From Wolfiporia cocos (Eukaryota > Basidiomycota > Agaricomycetes > Polyporales > Phaeolaceae), in assembly GCA_029448655.1 (NCBI GenBank), contig JACCLO010000010.1:3162001-3226000 (forward strand): a stretch of 64,000 bases of DNA, given 5' to 3'. Below are positions 23,890-33,979 of this stretch, in pieces (position 1 is the first letter of the stretch; each line of letters begins with the position of its first letter). Both the position numbers and the translations under genes were made by a program. The notes under the pieces were generated by a model, which ran no database searches, was not told the DNA's origin, and was given only the letters and a program-made list of their open reading frames with translations.

Positions 23890-24813
23890 ATGAAAGCTGC
23901 ACTTTCTAGAATCATGCCCCGCGTTACCCGTCGCACCCGTGGCTCCTCCACTGCCCCTTACGTTAAACCGGCGAAGCGGTCCCTTCTCAGCCGCATCGAC
24001 ACCGCCGACATTCCTCGGGCAGAGGACGTCACATACACCCTTCCTGTAAAGGAAGATTACACCGGGAAGCTCCATCTTTGGGAGATTCCCGTCCACATGC
24101 CAAAGCACATTGCTGAGGCTCGGAAACCCGCTCCTCGACCTCCCAAACCAGTTCCGCTCGCCAAGCGTATCTGGACAGAGGAAGAGAAGCTAGCCGCTTC
24201 CATTACCGCCATGGAGAACTTAATTGAACTCCGCGAACTCAACAAGCTTAAGCTCGCCCGCGATAAGCTGAATAAGCGAATCGCCGCCAAACAAGCCGCC
24301 AAGGAAGCCAAGCAGGCAGCTTCTTCACTGGCCCTCCGTCTCTCCAGCCCGGCGGCCGGACCTTCCGTTCCGGCCAACCACAAGATTCTCGACCCTTCCC
24401 TCGTCTTCGGGAAGAAGAAGCCTCTCCAAGCATGCGATCAAGTTATTCCCATGCTAGAAGGCACTCTCACTCGCCTCACTCCTCTCGCCAACCACCCCCC
24501 TAATTACCCAGGCTTCCATATGGAAAACGACATGCGTTTCCACACTATGGTAGTAGAATTAGAGGACTTGGTGGATAACGTAAAGGATAGAGCGAGACGG
24601 GGGAGGATCACCAATAGAGACTGGAGAATTATGAAAAAGTATTGCAAACAGCTCGGCAATATTTCCTTTTTGGATTGGCGTACGGACTTGGCTCGTATCG
24701 TAGCGGAATGCGTAGCGCTACAAATTACTTTTGCCTTCGGTGTAACACCACCTGACAAGGTGGCAGGGCCCTCAACTACTTCGGTAGAAGAGGATATACT
24801 CGCGATTGTATAG
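23890..24813 (+). CDS. ORF1 of the intact element, novel protein upstream of gag
   Basis: 307 codons from ATG 23890; the second Met (codon 9, MPRVTRRTRG) resembles the MP starts of the related ORF1 proteins at 624 and 60999 and may be the true start. The N-terminal 60 residues are basic, then comes a Trp-containing motif (GKLHLWEIPVHMP), a Pro-rich linker, a long coiled coil (about residues 95-145, Ala/Lys/Glu-rich), a linker, and a C-terminal helical domain with RRGRITNRDWRIMKKY. The last motif matches YGRITNKEMREIERD in the decayed copy at 60999, so the protein is conserved between families. It precedes gag by 144 bases on the same RNA. I do not recognise a known domain; a capsid-accessory or RNA-binding role is a guess. 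Confidence 0.8.
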   Translation: MKAALSRIMPRVTRRTRGSSTAPYVKPAKRSLLSRIDTADIPRAEDVTYTLPVKEDYTGKLHLWEIPVHMPKHIAEARKPAPRPPKPVPLAKRIWTEEEKLAASITAMENLIELRELNKLKLARDKLNKRIAAKQAAKEAKQAASSLALRLSSPAAGPSVPANHKILDPSLVFGKKKPLQACDQVIPMLEGTLTRLTPLANHPPNYPGFHMENDMRFHTMVVELEDLVDNVKDRARRGRITNRDWRIMKKYCKQLGNISFLDWRTDLARIVAECVALQITFAFGVTPPDKVAGPSTTSVEEDILAIV

Positions 24814-24957
24814 TAGAAATACTATCATCTTTTAACTCTGAAATAGAGTGCGAGTGTGATCTATAACGAAAGTTGCAGCTTTCAAACCCAATCCCTTCTT
24901 AAGAATCTAAGACAATGAGTACCCGGAAACTAACATTCGTCACAAACAGATTCACAA

Positions 24958-26949
24958 ATGTCTTCCACCTCCTCCATTAGCACCCCCCTCGCTCCCCGCA
25001 AGATGCGCCTCCGCTCAGAAGGCCCGGTGACACCGGTAGCTGGTCCCTCGGGAACCCAGCAACTGGTGACGCTGGAGCACCTAAGCGAGGGAGAAGAAGA
25101 GGAAGAGGAAGAGGAAATGCCGGAGTTCGCTCCCCCGCAAAGGGAATCTCCAACCAACCCCATGGGTACACGCCCAGGCTCCCCCATTGCCGGATACCCA
25201 CCGGCTCGTCGAACTCGCCCTATCGGGCCCGCCACCACCCTGGAAATGGAATTTTCGGGTCCGACACGACAGACCAATGTCGCTGTCGAGAACAACCTCA
25301 AGGCGTACCTTCCTGAGGATGAACACCACAAGGTGGATGGGTCCATACATGGGCCAATCATCGATGCCGCCGTACAACGAAGTGCGGCCATAAGCCATGA
25401 CACCACCGACACCCTAGGTCGAATGGTGCACGCCCGCCTGGAGCGTATCCATGAACGAATCGATTCCCTGGCTGGGCAATCCAGGGCAATCGAACAGAAG
25501 GCCCAAGACGAGCTACACGAAGCGGTCAATTCGGTCCGGAACGAGGTATTATCCACCATGGTGGACCTCGGCAAGGAACTCCGACAGGAGTACACCGCCA
25601 AGCTCTCCGAAATGGAGAAGCAGCTCCGAAAGGACTACCGGTCCCGGCTAGATGACCTCGAGGATGCGTTCGCAGAGCGCATGGAGAAGGTTGACGAGGA
25701 ACTTCGGAGAATTCGCAAGAATTCCTCCATTCCCAACCCTCCCGGCATCCGCACGCCCTCGGAAGAACCCGCACCGGCCCCCGGTAATGCTCAAGCCCGT
25801 GCAGCCGAGGCCGCTGCCGCCGCACAAGCTGCAGCCGCTGCCGCAGCAGCCGTCGCCCCGCAGATTCCAGGTCTGCCTCAAAACCTGAAAATCCCCCCTC
25901 CCCCCGAATTCTCCGGGTCATCTGGAAAGGTGACTGCTCAGGAATGGGTGGAGAAGATGGGCCTGTACTTCGGTACGCTCAGGGTCTACGACGACCATGA
26001 CCGTATCACCACGGCCCTCTTCCGCGTCACAGGGGACGCATACAAATTTTTCTCGCCTCTCATCAAGAAGGCAGGAAACGGTGAACCTCTCGGCACCTGG
26101 GAGGATTTCACCAAATCCGTAATGGTGCAATATGGCAAAATGACGGATAAGGAGATCGCGAAGAAGGAAATTCGCGGCTACTACGGCACGAAGGGCAAGG
26201 AACTGGCAGAATCGAACTATTTCAATTACTGCGAACGGTTCCGCACCCTTGGCCGACTCTCCGAAACCGCCAACGAGACTCTGGTGTGGGAATTCACCGA
26301 GACTCTCCCGGAAAAGGTTAAGGACACCTTGAACGTCCTCGGCAAGACCCCGTTCTTCAAGGCCCCGACCGACATCGAGCCCCTCATCGACTTCGCCCTG
26401 GAAATGTACCAAACGTCATATCCAGACAAGATCAAGGGCTCGATCTTCGAGAAGGCCGGCAAGAAGGACTCGGCACCTGCCGAAAAGAAGGAGACGTCCT
26501 CCGCTTCTGCAAAGAAGTCGGAGAAAAAGAAGGACAAGGGAAAGGCGCCCGCCAAAGCCCCCGCCGACACCACCAACGCCGTCTGCACCTACTGCAAGCA
26601 GACGGGACACTATTTCAACAAGTGTCCTAAGCTTGCCGCGGACAAGGCTGCGGGAACGTTCGTGCCTGCCGCTCAGCGGACCGAACAACAAAGGGCGAAG
26701 GATGCAGCTGCCGCGTCTGGAAAGACCACGGCTGCCCCTTCGGGTAGTGGAAAGGGACAGGCTTCTGGCAAGAAGCCGTACTCGGCGCCCCCCGCGGATG
26801 GCAAGACGTATCGTGCCCGAACGATCTGGGAAGAAGTGACGGCTGACTCAAGCTCAGCAGGACCCTCGGCCCCCGCCACCAATGTCGCCACAGTCGGGAC
26901 CATCTCGGTTCCCCTCGCCCCAACCACACGTCTCGAAGACGTTCTGTGA
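24958..26949 (+). CDS. gag: Gag polyprotein
   Basis: 663 codons. Acidic N-terminal region (E-run at about residues 42-50), a coiled coil (about 130-260: ERIHERIDSLAGQ, MEKQLRKDYRSRLDDLEDAF), an Ala-rich stretch (about 278-305), then the capsid-type domain from PPPPEFSGSSG to about residue 480 with the usual WEDF, YFNYCERFRTLG and LPEKVKDTL motifs, a Lys-rich linker, and one zinc knuckle CTYCKQTGHYFNKC (CX2CX4HX4C, about residues 542-555). It builds the cytoplasmic particle and binds RNA. Its 3' end overlaps pol by 68 bases in a different frame. The decayed element at 59267 has a gag with the same PPPEFSG and GTWAEFEEE landmarks. Confidence 0.95.
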   Translation: MSSTSSISTPLAPRKMRLRSEGPVTPVAGPSGTQQLVTLEHLSEGEEEEEEEEMPEFAPPQRESPTNPMGTRPGSPIAGYPPARRTRPIGPATTLEMEFSGPTRQTNVAVENNLKAYLPEDEHHKVDGSIHGPIIDAAVQRSAAISHDTTDTLGRMVHARLERIHERIDSLAGQSRAIEQKAQDELHEAVNSVRNEVLSTMVDLGKELRQEYTAKLSEMEKQLRKDYRSRLDDLEDAFAERMEKVDEELRRIRKNSSIPNPPGIRTPSEEPAPAPGNAQARAAEAAAAAQAAAAAAAAVAPQIPGLPQNLKIPPPPEFSGSSGKVTAQEWVEKMGLYFGTLRVYDDHDRITTALFRVTGDAYKFFSPLIKKAGNGEPLGTWEDFTKSVMVQYGKMTDKEIAKKEIRGYYGTKGKELAESNYFNYCERFRTLGRLSETANETLVWEFTETLPEKVKDTLNVLGKTPFFKAPTDIEPLIDFALEMYQTSYPDKIKGSIFEKAGKKDSAPAEKKETSSASAKKSEKKKDKGKAPAKAPADTTNAVCTYCKQTGHYFNKCPKLAADKAAGTFVPAAQRTEQQRAKDAAAASGKTTAAPSGSGKGQASGKKPYSAPPADGKTYRARTIWEEVTADSSSAGPSAPATNVATVGTISVPLAPTTRLEDVL

Positions 26950-29900
26950 AGAACACACCAGCCCCGCAGCGGCTGGGAGTGTACAGCGCCCCGAAGAAGC
27001 GCACCTCTACGAAGAGGCTTCACAGAGACCCCTTATCTTGTGGGAAGATAAGGCGGTCGTACGTCACTCGGTATCCCATCTCGGAATATTCGGTAACTCG
27101 GCAACGGACTTTGCCCGGAGGACAAGGACACTAGCTACACGTGCCCCTCCTGTACAATACTTTCATCCTGACCCCACCGCACTAAAATTTTTTACTTTGT
27201 ATAATGTACACGGAAATGATTCTCGAGACGACAATAAATCATTTTCCATCGAAGTAGAATTGTGGGTATACGGAAAGAAAGTTAACGCCATGGCATTAAT
27301 CGACACCGGTGCATCAATAAGCGTCATTGATAAGAAACTCGTCCATGAGGAGAAGTTAGTCACTCAGAAACTACCTTCACCTCTCGAGATTCGCAACGCC
27401 GACGGTACCTCTAATACCGCCGGTAATATCAATATGGCAGTAAAAGCTTATATGGTGCACGAGGAACACAAGTCCACCGAATTCTTGTACGTAATGGACG
27501 TACAGAATGCGGATGTGATCCTCGGATATGACTGGTTCCTGAAACACAACCCGGACTTCAATTGGCCGGAAGGAACCTTCACATATCGGTGTACGGAAAA
27601 ATGCAAACATGGCAAACGGGTCTCGATTTCTGAGGAAGAAGACGAAATCGAACCTCGCAACATCTATCAGATTATCAACGACTTTCCAATAGATTTTCTC
27701 GGCCTAGAGGAGCCTGAGAATCCCTTTGTCGCTTGGGTGAACACCCTTGACGAAGGAACGGAACTCCTTATCGACGCCATTCAGTCAATAACGGAGAAGT
27801 CGGATGATGAATTCCTGACAGATGCGGATCTCCAGAAATGGAAATCCTTGGTTCCGGAAGAATACCAGGAGTTTGGTCCCACGGTATTTTCTCAACGCGC
27901 ATCCGAAAGGATGCCCGAACGGAAACCATACGATCACGCCATCGACTTCCCCGATGACGCGGTACTACCGCCCCCGAGTAAGGCATACAAGATGTCTCCT
28001 CAGGAAGCGAACTCGCTAGATCAGTGGATTCAGGAAGAGTTACGGAAGGGCTACATCCGACACTCGAAATCTCCGATCGCGAGTCCGGTCTTCTTCGTCC
28101 CTAAAAAAGACGGCGGAGCCCGAATGGTAGTCGATTACCGAAAAGTAAACGACTTGACCATTAAAAACAGGTACCCTCTCCCACGCATAGACGAGCTTAT
28201 CGATAAGCTTAGCCAGGCTTCGATATTTACGAAGCTCGACTTGCGTTGGGGCTACAACAACGTAAGAATCAAGGAGGGAGATGAATGGAAGACCGCATTC
28301 ATTACGCCTAACGGCCTTTACGAAGCCGTAGTCATGTACTTCGGTTTTTGTAATGCACCCAGCACGTTCCAACACATGATGAACGATATCCTAGGTGACC
28401 TTATCAGAGAAGGAAAGGTCATTGTCTACCTAGACGACATCCTTGTGTTCGGAAACGACCTGTTGGAACACCGTCGTATTGTCAAGCAAGTATTACAAAT
28501 CTTGCAAGACAACGACTTGTTCGCGAAGCCTGAAAAGTGCTTCTTCGAACAGAGCAGTATTGAATACCTGGGAATGATCATTTCCAAAGGAAAAGTCGAA
28601 ATGGACCCTAAGAAGGTAGCCGGTGTCATGGACTGGCCTACACCTGCCAAGGTGAAGGACGTCCAAGCCTTTGTTGGCTTCGCCAACTACTACCGTCGGT
28701 TCATTAAAGACTTCTCCAAAGTGGTTAAGCCGTTAACCGAACTGTCCAAGAAAAACACGCAGTGGAATTGGGGACCCGAACAAGCGGAAGCATTCCAAAC
28801 TCTCAAGGAAGCTTTCACATCGGCTCCAATACTCCGGATCCCAGATCAGGAGTCCCCGTTCCGCGTGGAAGCGGATTCTTCCGATTACGCCACTGGTGCA
28901 GTGCTATCGCAATACTCTTCGGAGGATAAGCTCTGGCACCCGGTAGCCTTTTACTCGAAATCTCTATCAGCACCCGAAAGGAACTATGAGATTTACGATA
29001 AGGAGTTGCTCGCAATCATCCGCGCTCTAGAGGAATGGAGACATTACCTCGAAGGACACCCACACAAATTTGAAGTATGGTCGGATCATCTCAATCTGAC
29101 ATATTTCAAATCGGCACAACGGCTAACCCGGAGACAGGCACGTTGGAGTCTTTACCTGACAAGGTTCAACTTCACCATGTGCCACAAACCCGGTAAAACA
29201 ATGCTCACGGCTGACCCTCTGTCACGGAGGCCAGACCATGAAGAGGGGGTGGAACTCGACAATCGCGATCAAATTTTGCTGAAACCGGAATACTTTACGG
29301 TTAGGGCGCTAGAAGCGTCACAGCAGGAGATACAATCAGGCGACGAGGACCTTCTCCGACAAATCCGACAAGCCCTCATGGACGATCAAATTACCAAGGA
29401 TTACCAGGAACTACTGAAAAATGGTCCCAAGGAATTCGGTAAAGATCTCCAGGAATGGAACATGGAGGCCGGATTACTCCTCAGACGAGGAAAAGTGTAC
29501 GTTCCAAAAGAGCCTAAGGAATTGCGCACGAAGATTCTGGAGTTACATCATGACCATGTAACTGCCGGACACTTCGGACGATGGAAGACCTATGAACTTC
29601 TATCACGTAATTACTGGTGGCCTGGAATGACCACGATGGTAAAGCAATACGTGGAAGGTTGTGACACATGTCAACGCATGAAGAACCACAACCAGACCCC
29701 GTACGGACCCCTGCAACCGCTCCCAGTTCCGGAAGCACCTTGGGACACCGTCACAATTGACCTTATCGTCCACTTACCGCCCAGCGGCGAATTGAAACAA
29801 TTCAATGCTATTATGGTAATAGTGGACCGGCTTACCAAGCGAGCGCACTTCATTCCCACGTCAGACAAGATAACGGCAAAAGAATTAGCGAACCTCCTGT

Positions 29901-31426
29901 ACCTTCGGATTTATCCGAACCACGGACTTCCGAAACAAATCATTTCGGATAGAGGCCCGCAATTCGCAGCCGCCTTATTCAAGGGATGGTGTGAGCAATT
30001 GGGAATCCAACGGTCAATGACAACCGCCTATCACCCGCAAGCGGATGGCCAGACGGAGAGAGTTAACCAGATCCTGGAACAATATCTTAGATGTTACATC
30101 GATGTTATTCAAAAGGATAACTGGTCATGGTTTCTCCCAACGGCTGAATTCGCGTACAACAACGCGGCTAGTGAGACAACAAAGAATAGTCCATTCTTTG
30201 TCGAACTAGGAAGGCATCCCAACGCAGGACCTACAAATTTACGTCCAACACCATACACGGACCTAAATGTCATTGCTTACGAACGATGGTCAGCACAAGA
30301 ACAAGCTAAGGCAGCAATGAAATTGGCTGCCGAACGCTGGTCTTGGTACTACGATCAACATAAGCGCTCGGTACCGTTTAAAGTCGGCGACAAAGTTCTC
30401 GTTGACGCCCGTAGCTGGCAAGACTCCGAAAGAAGTCTTAGTCCACGCTATTTGGGACCATTTAAGATAATTGAACAATTATCTCCGGTCACCTTTAGGG
30501 TACATATGGACGAGCAATACAGGGCTTACCACCCAGTATTCCACGCTTCCAAGTTGGTCATGTACAAGGACCCTGTGCATCAGAAAAAACCAGAGCCTCA
30601 ACCAGAAATGGTCGACGGCGAGGAATTATGGGAAGTTGAGAAGATCTTAGATCATCGTCTCCGTGCAGGAAGAGTTGAATACAGAATCCGATGGAAAGGG
30701 TTCGGTATCAATGACGACTCCTGGGTACGTGAAGCCGATCTCGACACGGCATACGACATTCTGCAGGAATACAAGGCTTCACACGCCATTCCAATGCAGG
30801 ATGTCCCCCTCAGGCGCTCAGCTAGAAGGAAAGAAGCAGTTCACGTCTTCGACCCTGACAGCGACGACTGGGAAGCCGACGAATGCACGTGGCCAGACGA
30901 CTGGCCGCAGTATCGCGAAGAATTTGCGAAAGATCCTAAGCAGCGCATGGTTAGACACCCCGACGGGGGATGGATGTCAGCTGACATTAACCAAAACGCG
31001 GACTTGAAAATCGTAGTCGGTGAAGGCGGCCGAATGCCGGAAAAAGGAACCAAGGACTCGGTTGGGTTTGACCTGTACACTGCAACAGGCGACGTTCTGC
31101 CAGCTCACGGGCAGACAGAATACAACACCAAACTGAAGATCCAGGTACCTTTCGGCACTTACGGACGTATCGCCCCCCGCTCTAGTCTTGCCCGAAAAGG
31201 CATAGACGTAATGGGTGGCGTTATCGACCACGATTATCAAGGCGAAGTAATCATCATTCTCCGGAATCACTCCGATATATCTATCGATATTCGGGCCGGT
31301 GATAAGATTGCCCAGCTCATCTGCGAAGTTGCTAAGGACCCGCACATTACGCTACACGGAAAATCTTACTTTGAAAAGATTAAATCCGAGCGCGGTACTG
31401 GTGGATTCGGCTCCACAGGAAAGTAA
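26882..31426 (+). CDS. pol: Pol polyprotein: protease, RT, RNase H, integrase, chromodomain, dUTPase
   Basis: 1514 codons. Protease: ALIDTGASISV (catalytic Asp at about 141). Reverse transcriptase: LDLRWGYNNV and YLDD (516-519). RNase H: FRVEADSSDYATGAVL (about 662). Integrase: HHCC zinc finger (HHDHVTAGH..CDTCQ, about 888-930) and DDE core (Asp about 960 in TVTIDL, Asp about 1022 in SDRGPQ, Glu about 1058 in QTERVN, D35E spacing). Chromodomain about 1245-1295 (WEVEKILDHR..YRIRWKGF..SWV). The final 140 residues are a full dUTPase: SVGFDLYTA, APRSSLARKG, GGVIDHDYQGEV, GDKIAQLI and RGTGGFGSTGK, i.e. all five motifs including the Asp/Tyr of motif 3. The frame is +1 to gag, so expression needs frameshifting or another mechanism; Met 26882 is only the first Met of the frame. 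All domains look intact. Confidence 0.95.
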   Translation: MSPQSGPSRFPSPQPHVSKTFCEEHTSPAAAGSVQRPEEAHLYEEASQRPLILWEDKAVVRHSVSHLGIFGNSATDFARRTRTLATRAPPVQYFHPDPTALKFFTLYNVHGNDSRDDNKSFSIEVELWVYGKKVNAMALIDTGASISVIDKKLVHEEKLVTQKLPSPLEIRNADGTSNTAGNINMAVKAYMVHEEHKSTEFLYVMDVQNADVILGYDWFLKHNPDFNWPEGTFTYRCTEKCKHGKRVSISEEEDEIEPRNIYQIINDFPIDFLGLEEPENPFVAWVNTLDEGTELLIDAIQSITEKSDDEFLTDADLQKWKSLVPEEYQEFGPTVFSQRASERMPERKPYDHAIDFPDDAVLPPPSKAYKMSPQEANSLDQWIQEELRKGYIRHSKSPIASPVFFVPKKDGGARMVVDYRKVNDLTIKNRYPLPRIDELIDKLSQASIFTKLDLRWGYNNVRIKEGDEWKTAFITPNGLYEAVVMYFGFCNAPSTFQHMMNDILGDLIREGKVIVYLDDILVFGNDLLEHRRIVKQVLQILQDNDLFAKPEKCFFEQSSIEYLGMIISKGKVEMDPKKVAGVMDWPTPAKVKDVQAFVGFANYYRRFIKDFSKVVKPLTELSKKNTQWNWGPEQAEAFQTLKEAFTSAPILRIPDQESPFRVEADSSDYATGAVLSQYSSEDKLWHPVAFYSKSLSAPERNYEIYDKELLAIIRALEEWRHYLEGHPHKFEVWSDHLNLTYFKSAQRLTRRQARWSLYLTRFNFTMCHKPGKTMLTADPLSRRPDHEEGVELDNRDQILLKPEYFTVRALEASQQEIQSGDEDLLRQIRQALMDDQITKDYQELLKNGPKEFGKDLQEWNMEAGLLLRRGKVYVPKEPKELRTKILELHHDHVTAGHFGRWKTYELLSRNYWWPGMTTMVKQYVEGCDTCQRMKNHNQTPYGPLQPLPVPEAPWDTVTIDLIVHLPPSGELKQFNAIMVIVDRLTKRAHFIPTSDKITAKELANLLYLRIYPNHGLPKQIISDRGPQFAAALFKGWCEQLGIQRSMTTAYHPQADGQTERVNQILEQYLRCYIDVIQKDNWSWFLPTAEFAYNNAASETTKNSPFFVELGRHPNAGPTNLRPTPYTDLNVIAYERWSAQEQAKAAMKLAAERWSWYYDQHKRSVPFKVGDKVLVDARSWQDSERSLSPRYLGPFKIIEQLSPVTFRVHMDEQYRAYHPVFHASKLVMYKDPVHQKKPEPQPEMVDGEELWEVEKILDHRLRAGRVEYRIRWKGFGINDDSWVREADLDTAYDILQEYKASHAIPMQDVPLRRSARRKEAVHVFDPDSDDWEADECTWPDDWPQYREEFAKDPKQRMVRHPDGGWMSADINQNADLKIVVGEGGRMPEKGTKDSVGFDLYTATGDVLPAHGQTEYNTKLKIQVPFGTYGRIAPRSSLARKGIDVMGGVIDHDYQGEVIIILRNHSDISIDIRAGDKIAQLICEVAKDPHITLHGKSYFEKIKSERGTGGFGSTGK

Positions 31427-31450
31427 TCGTTCCATTAGGGACAATGAAAC

Positions 31451-31465
31451 CTGAAGAGGGGGTAA
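31451..31465 (+). promoter_or_regulatory. Polypurine tract
   Basis: TGAAGAGGGGGTAA directly before the 3' LTR; it primes plus-strand DNA. The same purine run plus TAA precedes the LTR ends at 2492 (minus strand) and 43622 (GAAGTGGGGGTAA). Confidence 0.85.
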
Positions 31466-32164
31466 TGTCACAGATTTGGGACATGCCACTATTTTTCCCG
31501 TATTTTTACCTATTTATCTGGTATTTCTACGACCTTGTAGACATTTACGCTGCTAAGCGCCCGTCTACACGTACACGCAACCAAACAACACGTACACAAC
31601 GCGGTATACGTCCACTTGTCATAACAACACGTACATAACACGCTTGTACGCGTCAATGACTCAGCGGACTAACCTTCGGTGTCACGCGCTTTACTCATAT
31701 CCCGGTACCGGGCTATGTCAGTACAATAGGATAAGCGGCCCGCTCATTATCACATGCCAATGACCTTACGATTACTCATATCCCGATACCGGAATATAAG
31801 AATCACATGCATGGCTTACTAACGAAGCTACAGCCACTTCCACAACATGGACCTACGGTCCAAACAAACGATCTTACTGGTGCGGCCATTACCGGCGCAC
31901 ATGGTCTATTGTAGTTTATGACTTAACCATATTAGTTATGTCTGCGCACAGACCACCTTCATGTTTGGCTCCCTTACCGGTAACCAAACAAAGCATGTAT
32001 ATAAGTAGGGCTATCACTGCGGATAAGCCTTAGATTTGTTCTCTGCATTCGCACAGTTACATATCATCTCTGCTTGCGCCCACTAGCCTCCTCACCAACC
32101 TCCAGCAACTCCTTCAAGTCGCTTATTAGGTTATAGTGTGAGTCCCACAGTCTAGTCTGTGTCA
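31466..32164 (+). repeat. 3' LTR, LTR-A family
   Basis: 699 bp, reads identical to 22178-22876, implying recent insertion. The short frame from 31444 is read-through into the LTR and not a gene. Confidence 0.95.
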
Positions 32165-32169
32165 GAAAG

Positions 32170-32205
32170 GGATGTCGAGAACCCCTCACAGAGAATTCTG
32201 TGACA
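32170..32205 (-). repeat. Outer 5' end of the split solo LTR-D
   Basis: The last 36 bp of the interrupted LTR, ending CTGTGACA at 32205 and followed by the CAACT duplication. Continues 21638-22177. Confidence 0.85.
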
Positions 32206-32210
32206 CAACT

Positions 32211-33979
32211 AAGACATTGGATTAGTGTGACAAAACGGTTCTAAGGAAAGTACACCTTAGAAGTCAAGCTTATATACATAAGGTGCAGCGATCAGTAATC
32301 GTCTGCCCTGAAGCTAGATGGTCTGTGCATAAGCAAGTAATGACAAGCACACATTTGTTTGGACGCCCTATAATGAATGATCCAAATCATGGTTGTGTAT
32401 GGGACTGTAGGTCCTTGTTTGTCCAGTATGACAAAAGATGTTAGTTAGCAGGCCATGAAAATGTACCCAGACCACTGATATAAACCAGCTTGGTAGTGTG
32501 TTTGAGATGTGTCTGATAATTGTTATGGTCTTTGCAGGTACACTCAGTATTGACACCTCACTGTGTATCAGGACTTGGCCTTCAACCGCTCCACTGTGTG
32601 CTCTATTCTACGGACCTCCACTCAACCATAGGCCCCTGTTTCATGTATAACAATCCTATGCCCATAGTCTACTTACTGTCTCGTTGCCTTCTAGCTGATA
32701 TCGTATGTCTAATCATATGTCTTCTCTGTTTCATTCCTTGTCATGCTCAACTGCAGCACTTCTCATTTGTTACTTAGAATGCTAGCTCGATGGACTTAAT
32801 AGTAGCAGTACCAAGGACACTATGACCCCGATTATCGAATCACAGTATAAAACTTGATGTACATACTGATCAAGTTCCTCAGCTCAACCTTGTTGAATAA
32901 CAAGCATCTTATACTCATTCTCAAAGGCTTGAGCAATCAAGTGCCCAGCTTCTATATCCACACTCTGACTCTGTGGAGTCCAATGAGTAGTGCACTACTC
33001 AATATGCTGAGTAACTCCACTTGGTTATTTCAGCTAAACAGATATTTGATCCGTAACAATAATCAAGTGACCATGTGTCACAGATCCTGTGACATGGGTC
33101 AGCCGCTCTACCCCAGCTTGAACCTACAGTAGATTACATTGTAAGTAGCAGAGTTAGATATACCTCAGCCTGGTCATCTAGATGTGACTGCTTACATACA
33201 GGGTATCATACATCGTGCACAGACCATGCCTTTAGGGCTGGTCCAATTACTTAGTGTAGTGATCCCCGAATGTATATATACCATATGTTGAGGTCTTACA
33301 ACCTCAGTCTGAATATACTCGACTTGGGGTGCACTGTGCCCCCAGTCTTGCATCTCATTACCATGTCTGCTCATCTACAACACATTCTCTATGTTATACC
33401 CTTGCTAGTCTGTGATGCAACCTTAGCAACCAAGACAGCCATTCTGGTGTTACCTTATAGGCTCTGAAGATAGGCAACAGACACAGATGTAGCTCTGTGT
33501 CGCTGTGTATCTCATGTACCTTCAAATTTGTTGTGATCTAGACTGTACTTCTAAGCTAGGCGCGTTCTGGTGGCTTGTAAATATAGTTATACAATCTGGT
33601 ACCATGATAATGCTTATCTAAGCTATTCCCACAGCCACAAGTTGATATGCAATATTGTAGCCCTGTAAGAAAACCATCATGTGACACATAAGTGCCTGTG
33701 TGGTATGTGATGGTTGAAGCATAAAATGTAAAAGATAATCCCAGACACAAGTCTTTTGAATGTAAAATCCTGACAATAACTGTCACAACACTCCAATTAT
33801 CAAAATCTGCCAACCAGATCTCCCAGAACAGCCTCTGGAAGTTTGGACTACCTATCTTGGAAGCTCAGCCACAGCCCAAAAGGTATGTCAATCAAGTCAC
33901 ATGATGGTGCTGATACTCATCACCTCCCCATTCTGTAGCCTCTCTGACCCTCAAATGCCTGCAGTACACTATAGAAAAA
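32211..33979. other. Unassigned non-coding DNA
   Basis: About 1.8 kb, AT-rich, with short frames that have no domains. Contains the LTR-end-like palindrome at 33069-33098. Nothing else supported. Confidence 0.45.
33069..33098. repeat. Palindrome made of LTR-like ends
   Basis: TGTCACAG, three bases ATC, CTGTGACA, extended on both sides by CATG and GACC/GGTC with one mismatch. These octamers are exactly the ends of the gypsy LTRs here, but no LTR body lies between. Confidence 0.6.

Larger units (their letters stand above)
22178..32164 (+). mobile_element. Complete Ty3/gypsy chromovirus with extra ORF1 and dUTPase, apparently young
   Basis: A 9987-bp element flanked by GAAAG at 22173-22177 and 32165-32169. 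The two 699-bp LTRs read identical to me. Order: LTR, self-primer site, about 1-kb leader, ORF1, gag with zinc knuckle, pol (protease, reverse transcriptase, RNase H, integrase, chromodomain, dUTPase), polypurine tract, LTR. All three frames are uninterrupted, so the element may be active. A solo LTR of the same family lies at 59379-60077. Confidence 0.95.
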
